A stretch of 34,630 bases of DNA from JBOGNO01 sp050747245 (GTDB lineage Bacteria > Acidobacteriota > Terriglobia > Acidiferrales > UBA7541), in assembly GCA_050747245.1 (NCBI GenBank), contig JBOGNO010000022.1, positions 1 to 34,630 on the forward strand, read 5' to 3'. Shown here in pieces: positions 16,726 through 24,450 of the stretch. Positions within the stretch are counted from its first letter, which is position 1. Every line of letters begins with the position of its first letter. The position numbers and the translations under genes are program-made. The notes below the pieces were generated by a model that searched no databases, was not told the DNA's origin, and worked only from the letters and a program-made list of their open reading frames with translations.

Positions 16726-17247
16726 CTAGGAATGAAACATTTCTACTAAATCGCCGAGTTGTTTTGTGTGCCGCACTTCGTGGTAGGAGGTCACGCGCAA
16801 CCAATCATACAGATTCAGGCTCCCGAAAAACGGGTGTGGGAAGCGATAGCGCTTCAAATCACGGCCCTTGTTGTCCTCAAGGAATTGAAGTGTGGCCCGC
16901 CGCGTGGATTTCAGGCGCTCAATCGCTGGAGGTTTGTCAAATACGAGTTTGGGATCGAGGGGTATCGGCGTCTTGACTTTAAATCCGCGCCAAGCTGCCA
17001 GCCGTGAAGGGAGATGGAACTGTTTCCAAATGGGAATGGCGACCGCCGGTTTGCTGGCAACCTGGTTCATTCCCCCCAAAATCGCCTCTTCGACTGACGC
17101 CAGGTGGCCGATAATCTCGGCAGCGGACCACGCACCCGTTCGCGGCGCGTCTCGCCAGCGTTCTTCAGGAAAGGCTTTGCATGTCTCCAGCAGCGATGTA
17201 TGACTCCGGTGCAGTAGCTCGGCGATTCCCTTCATTCGATCCTTCAT
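16726..17247 (-). CDS. DinB/YfiT-family four-helix protein
   Basis: This is a DinB-superfamily protein of 173 residues, the usual length. The family forms a four-helix bundle with three metal-binding histidines, and members act as thiol-dependent transferases or are unassigned. Here H48 (in GAWSAAEIIGHLASVEE) and H156/H160 (in YHEVRHTKQLGDL) fit that triad. It starts 18 bases after the gatA stop codon on the same strand, so it may be a distal cistron of the dciA-gatC-gatA transcript. MKDRMKGI has a second possible Met at position 5. Substrate cannot be told from sequence. Confidence 0.85.
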   Translation of the reverse strand: MKDRMKGIAELLHRSHTSLLETCKAFPEERWRDAPRTGAWSAAEIIGHLASVEEAILGGMNQVASKPAVAIPIWKQFHLPSRLAAWRGFKVKTPIPLDPKLVFDKPPAIERLKSTRRATLQFLEDNKGRDLKRYRFPHPFFGSLNLYDWLRVTSYHEVRHTKQLGDLVEMFHS

Positions 17248-17265
17248 CAGGATTCTCCGTGTTCC

Positions 17266-18711
17266 CTACCCGTGGAAACCGCCGGCTTGCTCGAACGCCT
17301 CGGCAAGTTGCAGCACGCGCGCTTCTTGGAAGTGCGGCCCGAAGATTTGTAATCCAACTGGCAGACCTGCGGACGTCTTTCCACAGGGCACACTGATTCC
17401 CGGAATTCCCGCTAGCGATCCTGTAACTGTAAATATATCAGCAAGATACATCTGGAGCGGGTTTGCTGTTCGCTCCCCTAGTCGGAAGGCCGGCGTCGGA
17501 GCCGTGGGCGTAATGATCAGGTCCACCTTGGAAAACGCATCTGTAAAATCCCGTGCGATCAGCGTTCGCACTTTCTGCGCTCGCAGGTAGTAGGCATCGT
17601 AGTAGCCCGATGACAGCGCGTACGTCCCCAGCATGATGCGCCGTTTGACCTCGGCGCCGAATCCGCGCCCGCGCGTCTTCCGGTACATTTCCGCGAGCGA
17701 AGCATCATCTGCGCGCAGACCGTATCGCACGCCGTCGTAGCGCGCCAGGTTGGAGCTCGCTTCGGCCGTCGCAATCACGTAGTAGGTCGCGATGGCAAAA
17801 TCCGTGTGTGGCATTTGCAGTTCGAATCGCCTGCAACCCAATCCTTCCAGCCGGCGGATGCCCGCTTCCACGCGATCGCGCACGTCGGGGTCAAGACCCT
17901 CTCCGAAATACTCCCACGGGACGCCAATTCGCAGACCGGTCACCGGCTGCTTCATTTGTTCCAAGTATGCTGGGACAGGCGCTGGCGCCGAAGTTGAGTC
18001 GTTTTCGTCTCTGCCTGCGATAATTCCCAGCACCATTGCCAGGCCTTTGACGTGCTTGGCCAACGGCCCAATGCGATCCAGCGACGAAGCGAAGGCAATC
18101 AAGCCGTAGCGCGAGACGCGGCCGTAGGTTGGCATCATCGCGGGAACTCCGCAGCAGGCTCCCGGCTGGCGGATCGACCCTCCTGTGTCCGTGCCGAGTG
18201 CAATCACCGCTAGGTCCGCGGCCATGGCTGCAGCCGAACCGCCGCTTGAGCCTCCCGGCACGCGGTCCAGCGCCATCGGATTCTTCACCGGCCCATACGC
18301 CGAGTTTTCATTCGAGCTGCCCATGGCGAATTCATCGCAATTCGTTTTTCCCAGGAGCACGGCCCCGGCGCGTTCCAGCTTTTGCATTGCTGTACAGTCG
18401 TACGCAGGAATGTAGTTTTCGAGGATGCGCGAACCGCAGGTCGTCCGAACTCCGCGCGTGCTCAGCACGTCCTTGATCGCCAGCGGCACGCCCGCGAGGG
18501 GAGGCAAGTTTTCACCTTGGGAAATTGCTTTGTCGATGCGATCGGCCTGCGCAAAGGCGCGCTCGGGGGAAAGCGCCAGGAAGGCATTCAATTCACCGTT
18601 TCGTTCCTGAATGCGGTTAAAGAATTCTTCGGTCAGCTCGCGCGCGGAGATTTTCTTGGTGGTCAGTGCAGCGCGAATCGCCGGAATCGTCCACTCCGAC
18701 GGCGGCTTCAT
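17266..18711 (-). CDS. gatA: Aspartyl/glutamyl-tRNA(Asn/Gln) amidotransferase subunit A
   Basis: GatA is the amidase subunit of GatCAB. It releases ammonia from glutamine so that misacylated Glu-tRNA(Gln) or Asp-tRNA(Asn) can be amidated. The 481 residues match the family length. The Ser-cisSer-Lys triad is present: K80 (AIKDVL), S155 (PGGSSGGS) and S179 (TDTGGSIRQP). An oddity lies just after the nucleophile: the normally conserved GLKPTYG reads AMMPTYG (residues 191-197), see findings. The start codon overlaps the gatC stop as ATGA, implying translational coupling. gatB is not in this window, so the third subunit is encoded elsewhere. Confidence 0.97.
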   Translation of the reverse strand: MKPPSEWTIPAIRAALTTKKISARELTEEFFNRIQERNGELNAFLALSPERAFAQADRIDKAISQGENLPPLAGVPLAIKDVLSTRGVRTTCGSRILENYIPAYDCTAMQKLERAGAVLLGKTNCDEFAMGSSNENSAYGPVKNPMALDRVPGGSSGGSAAAMAADLAVIALGTDTGGSIRQPGACCGVPAMMPTYGRVSRYGLIAFASSLDRIGPLAKHVKGLAMVLGIIAGRDENDSTSAPAPVPAYLEQMKQPVTGLRIGVPWEYFGEGLDPDVRDRVEAGIRRLEGLGCRRFELQMPHTDFAIATYYVIATAEASSNLARYDGVRYGLRADDASLAEMYRKTRGRGFGAEVKRRIMLGTYALSSGYYDAYYLRAQKVRTLIARDFTDAFSKVDLIITPTAPTPAFRLGERTANPLQMYLADIFTVTGSLAGIPGISVPCGKTSAGLPVGLQIFGPHFQEARVLQLAEAFEQAGGFHG

Positions 18712-19013
18712 CTTTCGATGACCTTGGGCACGCGGAAAAATCGCTGGCTCGCATCCGGAGCATTCTTCAGAACCGTCTCTGCGACGTCGCAGGGGCGCGG
18801 GGTATCCTCCCGCAGTGCCGCTTCTCCTTGCGGGTCGCCGGCGTAGATCAATTGTGCCATCGGTTCGACGTTTGCGGTATCGAGACCTTTCAACTTGTCG
18901 ATGTATGTCAAGATTTCGCCGAGCTGCGCCCCGAAGTGAGAAACTTCCTCGTCGGTCAGCTCCAAGTGTGCGAGCTCTGCTACCCGCATTACATCTTCTC
19001 GGCTGATGTTCAT
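18708..19013 (-). CDS. gatC: Aspartyl/glutamyl-tRNA amidotransferase subunit C
   Basis: GatC is a small belt-like protein that stabilises GatA and GatB. The ATG at 19013 gives 101 residues beginning MNISREDVMRVAELAHLELT, a clear GatC start. The frame stays open further upstream, but that stretch is inside dciA and is not homologous. Typical features are the ILTYIDKLKGLDT segment, the VEP motif and the acidic LREDTPRP run. Its start overlaps the upstream gene's stop (ATGA) and its stop overlaps the gatA start (ATGA), so three genes are interlocked. Confidence 0.95.
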   Translation of the reverse strand: MNISREDVMRVAELAHLELTDEEVSHFGAQLGEILTYIDKLKGLDTANVEPMAQLIYAGDPQGEAALREDTPRPCDVAETVLKNAPDASQRFFRVPKVIER

Positions 19014-19363
19014 GATTTTTCTCTTCCGCGATCTTGTGTGACGCCCCTCTTGCGGAGAAATGGCAGCTTTTCGTCCTTTGAATCCGGAGGTGACGTTACG
19101 CGAATTCTCTCTACGACCCGGCGCGGGCAAAAGGAGTTGATTTGCGCGGGCACTCGTCCCGCCAGCGCCTCCAGCGACTCGCGCCATTCCCTGGAATCGG
19201 CCCTGATTTCAAGTTCACCGCCGGCCAGCCGCACGGGGCGCGTATGCGCGCTGAGACTCTTACCCACGATCAGATTCCACGTTCCGGAAATCTTTGCGAG
19301 GTCATCTCCCGTTGCCGTCAGCCGCTTCAACATCGGCCGGAGAATTTCACTTGCCCTTTGCAT
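19010..19363 (-). CDS. dciA: DciA-like DUF721 protein (putative replicative helicase loader)
   Basis: DUF721/DciA proteins assist loading of the DnaB helicase in bacteria that lack DnaC or DnaI. The 117 residues from MQRASEILRPMLKR show the family pattern: W-x2-IVG (WNLIVGKSL), H-x2-P-V (HTRPVRL), a GGELEIRADSREW strand and an Arg/Lys-rich C-terminus. The frame is open for another 58 codons upstream without family similarity, so the internal ATG is taken. The stop overlaps the gatC start. A role in helicase loading is taken from the family; the name is given with moderate confidence. Confidence 0.8.
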   Translation of the reverse strand: MQRASEILRPMLKRLTATGDDLAKISGTWNLIVGKSLSAHTRPVRLAGGELEIRADSREWRESLEALAGRVPAQINSFCPRRVVERIRVTSPPDSKDEKLPFLRKRGVTQDRGREKS

Positions 19364-19433
19364 GACGCAGCAGATTCTACCACGGTCGCCTAAACGGCCT
19401 GCGGCGCAGCGCTGTGAATATCGCTGACGAGGA

Positions 19434-20006
19434 TTATCCGAGGCCGAGCTGCCTCGAAACGCCGCGCATGGCTGCAATACAGAATGCGATGTGTTCCTCC
19501 AGCGGAATTCCCAGCTCTTCGGCTCCTTGAAGTACATCCGCGCGATTTACGCCTCGTGCAAACGCTTTGTCTTTTAATTTGCGCTTCACGGAATCCAGCT
19601 CCACTTCATGGAGGCTCTTGCTCGGCTTGATGAGCGCGCACGCCGTCAGGAATCCAGCCAGCTCGTCACAGGCAAAGAGCGTGTGATCCAGCGCCGAGGT
19701 CCGCTCCACACCTGTGTAGTCCGCATGGCTCAGGATGGCATGAATAATTTCTTCGGGATAACCGCGCTCGCGGAGAATTTTCGTGCCGCTGGAGGGATGT
19801 TCTTCGGTCGGATGATGCCCAGCATTGGGCCAGCATTCGTAATCGAAATCGTGAAGGAGCGCTGCCAAACCCCACATTTCCTCATCCGCCCCCTGCTTTC
19901 GCGCATAGGCCCGTACGCATGCCTCCACTGCTAGTGCGTGCTTGCGCAGGTTTTCATTCTGCGTGAATTCGCAGAGCAGATTCCACGCTTCTTCGCGGTT
20001 CGGCAT
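19434..20006 (-). CDS. HD-domain phosphohydrolase-like protein
   Basis: This is a metal-dependent HD-superfamily protein of 190 residues. The metal ligands are visible: H23 (LRKHALAVEA), H52-D53 (ALLHDFDYE), the HH pair at 64-65 and a later D (FACDELAGF). The family hydrolyses phosphate esters of nucleotides and related compounds; the substrate here is unknown. GGAGG lies four bases before the ATG. It is 70 bases upstream of the dciA-like gene on the same strand and could be the first gene of that operon. The other side is a divergent intergenic region shared with the XRE regulator. Confidence 0.85.
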   Translation of the reverse strand: MPNREEAWNLLCEFTQNENLRKHALAVEACVRAYARKQGADEEMWGLAALLHDFDYECWPNAGHHPTEEHPSSGTKILRERGYPEEIIHAILSHADYTGVERTSALDHTLFACDELAGFLTACALIKPSKSLHEVELDSVKRKLKDKAFARGVNRADVLQGAEELGIPLEEHIAFCIAAMRGVSRQLGLG

Positions 20007-20170
20007 CGTTCCTCCGTTTGTCGGGCCTTAGTTCTCTTAAAACTCCTTGAAAGATTTAAAAATATTTCTTGGAAACTCCCGCAAGTTCTTCACGCCCCGG
20101 AGGGGAAGAAGGATTCCGGATTGCCCCAATGCCTCGATGGAGACGAAAATTGTCATCGGCAAAAAAAGAC

Positions 20171-20199
20171 TTGACACAAATTGTCGGGCTATGCAGAAT
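20171..20199 (+). promoter_or_regulatory. Sigma-70 promoter for the zinc-ribbon/XRE regulator
   Basis: A perfect -35 TTGACA (20171-20176), a 17-base spacer and CAGAAT (20194-20199, four of six matches) lie about 80 bases before the GTG start. The -35 is preceded by a run of seven A. The 20007-20170 side is AT-rich near 20040-20070 and probably holds the opposing promoter of the HD gene, but no convincing boxes could be set. Confidence 0.55.
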
Positions 20200-20278
20200 T
20201 CGAGCGCGCCAGTTCCTGCCTTCCCTAAGCTTGTAGTCCCTCCCTTCCGCAACGCCGGAAAAGTCTGTGAGGAGACCG

Positions 20279-20932
20279 GTGGCAGAAAAGAACGGACTAG
20301 TATCGGCCATGGACGAAGATCGCGAAGTCATTCGCTGTTCCGTATGTGGGCTTGTGCAATACCGGACACGCACCGGGAATTGCCGCCGTTGCCTGCGCTT
20401 GCTGCCTCCGAAGGTGACTGTCGTGATCCCGTCGCCTTCTCCGCAAGACATGCCGGGCGATGATCGTCAACTCTTCGAGAGCTGGCCCAACCGCGAAACG
20501 GTCGAGAACATCGGCCAGCGGATCCGCCAGCTGAGAGAGTCCCGTGGCATGACCCAGAGCCAGCTTCAGGCCCGTTCGCGAGTCTCTCGCTCCTATTTAT
20601 CACGCATCGAAAGCGGGCAAATGACGCCCAGCCTCGGCACGCTTGAAAAAATCGCCGAGGCCCTGGGCGTCGGCCTGAACCGCTTCTTCGTACCTGAGTC
20701 TACGGGAGAGACGATCTTGGAAGACCCGTTCATTCAGGGACTGCGTCCTTACCTGCGGCAACTGGACTGGACGCAATGGCAATCCATTCTGAAGCGGCTT
20801 CAGGCCATCGGCGACCACGTGGGCAACAACGGAACTATGCGTGGCGCCGCGCCGGCTATCATGCAGCGCGGAGAGCCGCTTTCGACCATGCCGCGCCGCC
20901 ATGCACACCCGGGCGCTGCCATGCATCGATAG
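20279..20932 (+). CDS. Zinc-ribbon plus XRE-type helix-turn-helix regulator
   Basis: This is a predicted DNA-binding regulator of about 217 residues. A short zinc ribbon (C20, C23, C35, C38: CSVCGLVQY...CRRC) is followed by a linker and an XRE/Cro helix-turn-helix (IGQRIRQLRESRGMTQSQLQ, SRSYLSRIESGQMTPSLGTL). A C-terminal part of no known fold ends in a Met/His/Pro-rich tail. The start is uncertain: GTG 20279 has GAGGAG four bases upstream, GTG 20267 gives four more residues, and ATG 20309 gives ten fewer. The upstream promoter supports a single-gene unit. Target genes are unknown. Confidence 0.85.
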   Translation: MAEKNGLVSAMDEDREVIRCSVCGLVQYRTRTGNCRRCLRLLPPKVTVVIPSPSPQDMPGDDRQLFESWPNRETVENIGQRIRQLRESRGMTQSQLQARSRVSRSYLSRIESGQMTPSLGTLEKIAEALGVGLNRFFVPESTGETILEDPFIQGLRPYLRQLDWTQWQSILKRLQAIGDHVGNNGTMRGAAPAIMQRGEPLSTMPRRHAHPGAAMHR

Positions 20933-20948
20933 TTTGAATTGAACTCGA

Positions 20949-20967
20949 CTCGAGAGAAGTTCTCGAG
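20949..20967 (+). terminator. Perfect 7-bp hairpin after the XRE gene
   Basis: CTCGAGA (20949-20955) pairs with TCTCGAG (20961-20967) across a GAAGT loop, 17 bases after the stop codon. No T run follows, so this is a weak or factor-dependent terminator at best. Confidence 0.35.
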
Positions 20968-21105
20968 GATCGGTTAAAAGGGCAGCGGCGCGGAGCTGGA
21001 TTCGAAGGCCGAACCTCGCGCTGTCGTGCAACCCGGCGGCGCGCGAGTTCGCTACCTCTCGATGAGTGAACATCGAAGTATTCTGCGCGCGGCGGAGAAG
21101 TTCCA

Positions 21106-21684
21106 TCATTGCGGCTCGCGCTTACCGATCCTTACGAGGGCGATTTCGATGCCGTCGGCCTTCTGAGTCAGTCCCACTATTTGCGTCACTTCACCGGTGT
21201 CCCGGACGAAGGCGAGGTCTGCAGAACCCACGCTCACGGCGTGGCTATACTTCTCTGCTTCTTCCGGTTTTTCTCGGCGAAAACTTGGACCAAGATGCTC
21301 GGTGTACCACGCCGCGACCTGGTCGAGAGAATCGCTGGTCCTGTACTTTTCCGCAGCCACCCCAACGCCAGTGCCGTTCGCTTGTGAGATTTCAATGTTC
21401 CCCCCTTCCGTTGCTAGTGGTGTAGCGCCCGAGTACACAGGAAGACCAGAAGTGTGGGATCCTCCAGAGTTTACTTTGAGACTTCCCGCGGGAGTTTGAA
21501 TCTCGACCGTTTTCCCCGATTCGCGGACGTGAAATTGGCGAAGAACCAGAAAGGAAATCAGGGAAACGCCGAGAACCAGCAGGACCACAAGGCCGCCCAC
21601 GATTCCGAGGATCCACCAGAGGGCGTTGCTCTTCGGCGGCGCGGTGGGCGGAGGAACAGAAGCCGGACCCGGGGCTGTGGACAT
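21106..21684 (-). CDS. Membrane-anchored hypothetical protein with proline-rich N-terminus
   Basis: Function is not recognised. The 192 residues start at the ATG four bases after a strong AGGAGGT; a GTG two codons earlier overlaps that SD and is rejected. The N-terminus is short and Pro-rich (STAPGPASVPPPTAPPK). One transmembrane helix (ALWWILGIVGGLVVLLVLGVSLISFLVL, about residues 22-49) follows, then an outside domain of about 140 residues. That domain contains LPVYSGATPLATEGGN and AAWYTEHLGPSF, a pattern seen in bacterial proteins of unknown role that report a difference-type residue block. It lies 67 bases downstream of glpX on the same strand and may be its last co-transcribed gene. Confidence 0.75.
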   Translation of the reverse strand: MSTAPGPASVPPPTAPPKSNALWWILGIVGGLVVLLVLGVSLISFLVLRQFHVRESGKTVEIQTPAGSLKVNSGGSHTSGLPVYSGATPLATEGGNIEISQANGTGVGVAAEKYRTSDSLDQVAAWYTEHLGPSFRREKPEEAEKYSHAVSVGSADLAFVRDTGEVTQIVGLTQKADGIEIALVRIGKREPQ

Positions 21685-21757
21685 TCGCACCTCCTTGCAG
21701 CTGCTTTACTCAATCCTACGCACAGAACACACGAAATATTTCCCGAGCGTGCGCCGT

Positions 21758-22744
21758 TTATGTAAAGCGCACCTTCACGTCCGGGCGCTTGTCGAGATGC
21801 ACGCTATCCACGAAGCGCACATGGCGGTCTTCGTAAGTTAAAACCAGCGAGTGCGTGCGGACGCCATCGCCGAAAAAGCGCACGCCTTGCAGAAGGCTCC
21901 CCTGCGTCACGCCGCTGCAGGCAAAAATGATTTTGCTACCGGGTGCGAGTTCTTCGGTGTCGTAGATTCGCTTGGCGTCTTTGATGCCCATCTGGGCAAT
22001 GCGCTCGTGGTGTTCGGGCTTGGAGACCACCAGGCGGGCGAGAATCTGTCCGTTGAGGCAGCGAAGCGCCGCGGCGGTGAGCACGCCTTCGGGCGCGCCG
22101 CCCGTTCCCATCACCGCGTGCACTCCGGTTCCCACGACGGCTGCAGAAATCCCCGCGGAGAGATCCCCGTCGCCGATCAGGCGGATGCGGGCGCCCGCGG
22201 CGCGGATATCGCGAATCAATTTTTCGTGACGCGGGCGATCGAGTACGATGACCACCAGGTCTTCGATATCGCGGTCGAGCCGCTTGGCGATGGCGCGAAG
22301 ATTGTCAGCGACGGGAGCATCCAGCTCGACGGCGCCTTTGCATGTTGGCCCGACGATAATTTTTTCCATGTACAGATCGGGGGCGTGAAGCAGACCGCCG
22401 CGCTCGCTGGCGGCGAGGACGGTGATGGCGTTGGGCTCGCCCGTGGCGCAGAGGTTTGTGCCTTCGAGGGGATCCACGGCGATATCCACTTCGGGATAGC
22501 CCTGGTTTTTGTCATGCACGGCAGCGCCGACTTTTTCGCCGATGAAGAGCATGGGCGCTTCGTCGCGTTCGCCTTCGCCGATGACGATGGTGCCGTCCAT
22601 GCCGACCGAATCCATGGATTTGCGCATGGCTTCCACGGCGACTTCGTCGGACTTGTGGCGCTCGCCGAGACCCATGGTGTGCGCCGCGGCGATGGCCGCT
22701 TCTTCCACCACGCGCAAAAATTCGAGGCCTAACTTGCGCTCCAT
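21758..22744 (-). CDS. glpX: Class II fructose-1,6-bisphosphatase (GlpX type)
   Basis: This enzyme hydrolyses fructose-1,6-bisphosphate to fructose-6-phosphate in gluconeogenesis. The 328 residues match the GlpX family (MERKLGLEFLRVVEEAAIAA start). They include the metal-binding segments GEGERDEAPMLFIGE and VDIAVDPLEGTNLCA, and the GTGGAPEGVLTAAALRCLNG motif. No class I FBPase features are present. It lies 51 bases downstream of the acyl-CoA dehydrogenase gene and likely shares its transcript. This would link organic-acid breakdown to gluconeogenesis (inference). Confidence 0.95.
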   Translation of the reverse strand: MERKLGLEFLRVVEEAAIAAAHTMGLGERHKSDEVAVEAMRKSMDSVGMDGTIVIGEGERDEAPMLFIGEKVGAAVHDKNQGYPEVDIAVDPLEGTNLCATGEPNAITVLAASERGGLLHAPDLYMEKIIVGPTCKGAVELDAPVADNLRAIAKRLDRDIEDLVVIVLDRPRHEKLIRDIRAAGARIRLIGDGDLSAGISAAVVGTGVHAVMGTGGAPEGVLTAAALRCLNGQILARLVVSKPEHHERIAQMGIKDAKRIYDTEELAPGSKIIFACSGVTQGSLLQGVRFFGDGVRTHSLVLTYEDRHVRFVDSVHLDKRPDVKVRFT

Positions 22745-22795
22745 AGCTTCTCCGCAGGCTTGCGATTTTTTTTGCGCCGGCGCCGGCCGGTGCGT

Positions 22796-24007
22796 CTACT
22801 CGAACGCGGCGATCCCGGTGATGCGCTCGCCGATGATGAGTTTGTGGATATCGTGCGTGCCCTCATAAGTGAAGACGGATTCGAGATTGTTCATGTGGCG
22901 CATGATGCAGTAATCGTCCACGATGCCATTGGCGCCGAGAATGTCGCGGGCCTTGCGCGCCGTTTCGAGGGCCACCCATACGTTGTTCATCTTCATCATG
23001 GAAATGTGCGAGGGATGCGCGCGGCCCTGATCCTTCAAGCGGCCGATATGCAGCGCGAGGAGCTGGCCTTTGGTAATTTCCGTAATCATCCAGACGAGTT
23101 TTTCCTGGACGAGCTGGTGACCGGCGATGGGTTTGTTGCCGAATTGTTTGCGCTGCTTGGCGTACTGAAGCGCCGTATCGTAACAGGCCATGGCCGCGCC
23201 GAGGCCGCCCCAACCGATTCCGTAGCGCGCTTGATTCAGGCAAGAGAGCGGGCCGCGCAGGCCTTCGACTTTGGGGAGAATATTTTCTTCGGGAATCGCG
23301 CAATCGGTCATGGCCAGGCCGGAAGTGACGGAGGCGCGGAGAGACAATTTGCCATGAACGTCCCAGGCTTTGAATCCCGGCGTTCCTTTCTCTACGAGGA
23401 AGCCGCGAATTTTTTCGTCCTCGCATTTGGCCCAGACGACGGAGACATCGGCGAGCGAGCCGTTGGTGATCCACATTTTTTCGCCGTTGAGAATGTACTT
23501 TGAGCCTTTGCGCACGGCGCGCGTCAGCATGCCGCCCGGGTTGGAGCCGAATTGCGGTTCGGTGAGTCCGAAGCAGCCGATGGCTTTGCCCTGTTGCAGG
23601 AGAGGCAGCCATTTTTCTTTCTGCGCGTCGCTGCCGAATGCGTGGATGGGGTACATCACGAGCGCGGATTGCACGGAAACAAAACTGCGCAGGCCGGAAT
23701 CGCCGCGCTCGAGCTCCTGAGTCACCAGACCGTATTCGACGTTGGACATTCCCGCGCAGCCGTAGCCCTGGAGGCTGGCGCCGAAGAATCCGAGCTCGGC
23801 CATTTGTGGAATGAGTTGGAGAGGGAATTTTCCTTCGCGGTTGCACTCCTCGATGATGGGAAGGATTTGCTCGTCCACGAACCGGCGCGCCGTTTGCCGG
23901 GCCAGTTTTTCTTCAGCGGAGAGCTGGGAATCGAAATCTATGAAATCCACGCCGGCAAAAGAGGGAGCCGAGGATTTGCGTTTGGGTTGTGATGGCGCAG
24001 TGGTCAT
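22796..24007 (-). CDS. gcdH: Acyl-CoA dehydrogenase, glutaryl-CoA dehydrogenase-like
   Basis: This flavoprotein of 403 residues has all three acyl-CoA dehydrogenase domains. It resembles glutaryl-CoA dehydrogenase, which oxidises and decarboxylates glutaryl-CoA to crotonyl-CoA in lysine and tryptophan breakdown. Features that fit are RSFVSVQSALVMYPIHAFGS, GCFGLTEPQFGSNPGGM (FAD/substrate loop), WITNGSLADV and the catalytic base E382 in YEGTHDIHKLIIGERITGI. The first 25 residues are basic and Ser/Pro-rich and are not part of the fold. Exact substrate is inferred from family resemblance only. It heads a probable gcdH-glpX unit; a promoter and a direct repeat lie upstream. Confidence 0.88.
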   Translation of the reverse strand: MTTAPSQPKRKSSAPSFAGVDFIDFDSQLSAEEKLARQTARRFVDEQILPIIEECNREGKFPLQLIPQMAELGFFGASLQGYGCAGMSNVEYGLVTQELERGDSGLRSFVSVQSALVMYPIHAFGSDAQKEKWLPLLQQGKAIGCFGLTEPQFGSNPGGMLTRAVRKGSKYILNGEKMWITNGSLADVSVVWAKCEDEKIRGFLVEKGTPGFKAWDVHGKLSLRASVTSGLAMTDCAIPEENILPKVEGLRGPLSCLNQARYGIGWGGLGAAMACYDTALQYAKQRKQFGNKPIAGHQLVQEKLVWMITEITKGQLLALHIGRLKDQGRAHPSHISMMKMNNVWVALETARKARDILGANGIVDDYCIMRHMNNLESVFTYEGTHDIHKLIIGERITGIAAFE

Positions 24008-24109
24008 GGCGTCAGCAGTGCTTTCCGATCGTGCTCAGGGGCCGACCCGGCGGCGTATTGTAATGCGGCCTGGTGCGGGCGGGAAGAGCCAGATTCTCAA
24101 ATGTACTGT

Positions 24110-24189
24110 TGTGTCTCGATTAGAAATTTCCTCCAGTCTTTGTTTTCAATGACTTAGAGCAGGTCTTGTTTCTGGATGTGTCTCGATTA
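24110..24189. repeat. 13-bp direct repeat upstream of gcdH
   Basis: TGTGTCTCGATTA occurs at 24110-24122 and again, identically, at 24177-24189, with a start-to-start distance of 67 bases. The gene-proximal copy overlaps the candidate -10 box of gcdH. This is an operator-like layout, but no matching regulator is assigned. Confidence 0.6.
24119..24149 (-). promoter_or_regulatory. Candidate promoter of gcdH
   Basis: On the minus strand, TTGAAA (24149-24144) and TCTAAT (24124-24119, five of six matches) are separated by 19 bases, slightly longer than ideal. It lies about 110 bases before the gcdH start at 24007. The -10 shares bases with the direct repeat. Confidence 0.35.
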
Positions 24190-24282
24190 ACTTTTTCTTC
24201 GCCTTTTTGGGAGTTAAGTGATTGAAAGGAAATTACGTTAACTGCGATTTCTGCCATTTTCGGCGTTTTTGACCTTCACTTA

Positions 24283-24339
24283 CATCCTGCGCGCGCCCGA
24301 AAGAGTAAGGGCGGGGATGAGGGCCCCGCCGTGATTTTT
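24283..24339. terminator. GC-rich stem-loop, possible bidirectional terminator or REP-like element
   Basis: GGCGGGG (24310-24316) pairs with CCCCGCC (24324-24330). On the plus strand a TTTTT run follows at 24335-24339; on the minus strand the following sequence is CTTACTCTTTC. It lies about 120 bases past the cytochrome c stop codon on the minus strand. An alternative fold pairs CATCC (24283-24287) with GGATG (24315-24319) and GCCC (24295-24298) with GGGC (24309-24312), excluding the first hairpin. Confidence 0.5.
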
Positions 24340-24450
24340 CCGGTGCGATTCGCAAACAATAATTCAGTCTAGCACAAAATTGGACGTTCGCAAATCCATA
24401 AATCCGCGTCATGGCGGATCGAGCCCGCAGACAGAACGAGGAGCGGAACG

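Larger units (their letters stand above)
24008..24450. other. 443-base intergenic region between gcdH and the cytochrome c gene
   Basis: No credible coding sequence is seen. It holds the gcdH promoter candidate, the 13-bp direct repeat and the GC-rich stem-loop described separately. The remaining 24340-24450 shows nothing I can name. Confidence 0.7.

Noticed and set aside
19014..19187. N-terminal extension of GatC (58 extra residues)
   Set aside because: It lies inside the dciA-like gene in another frame and shows no GatC similarity.
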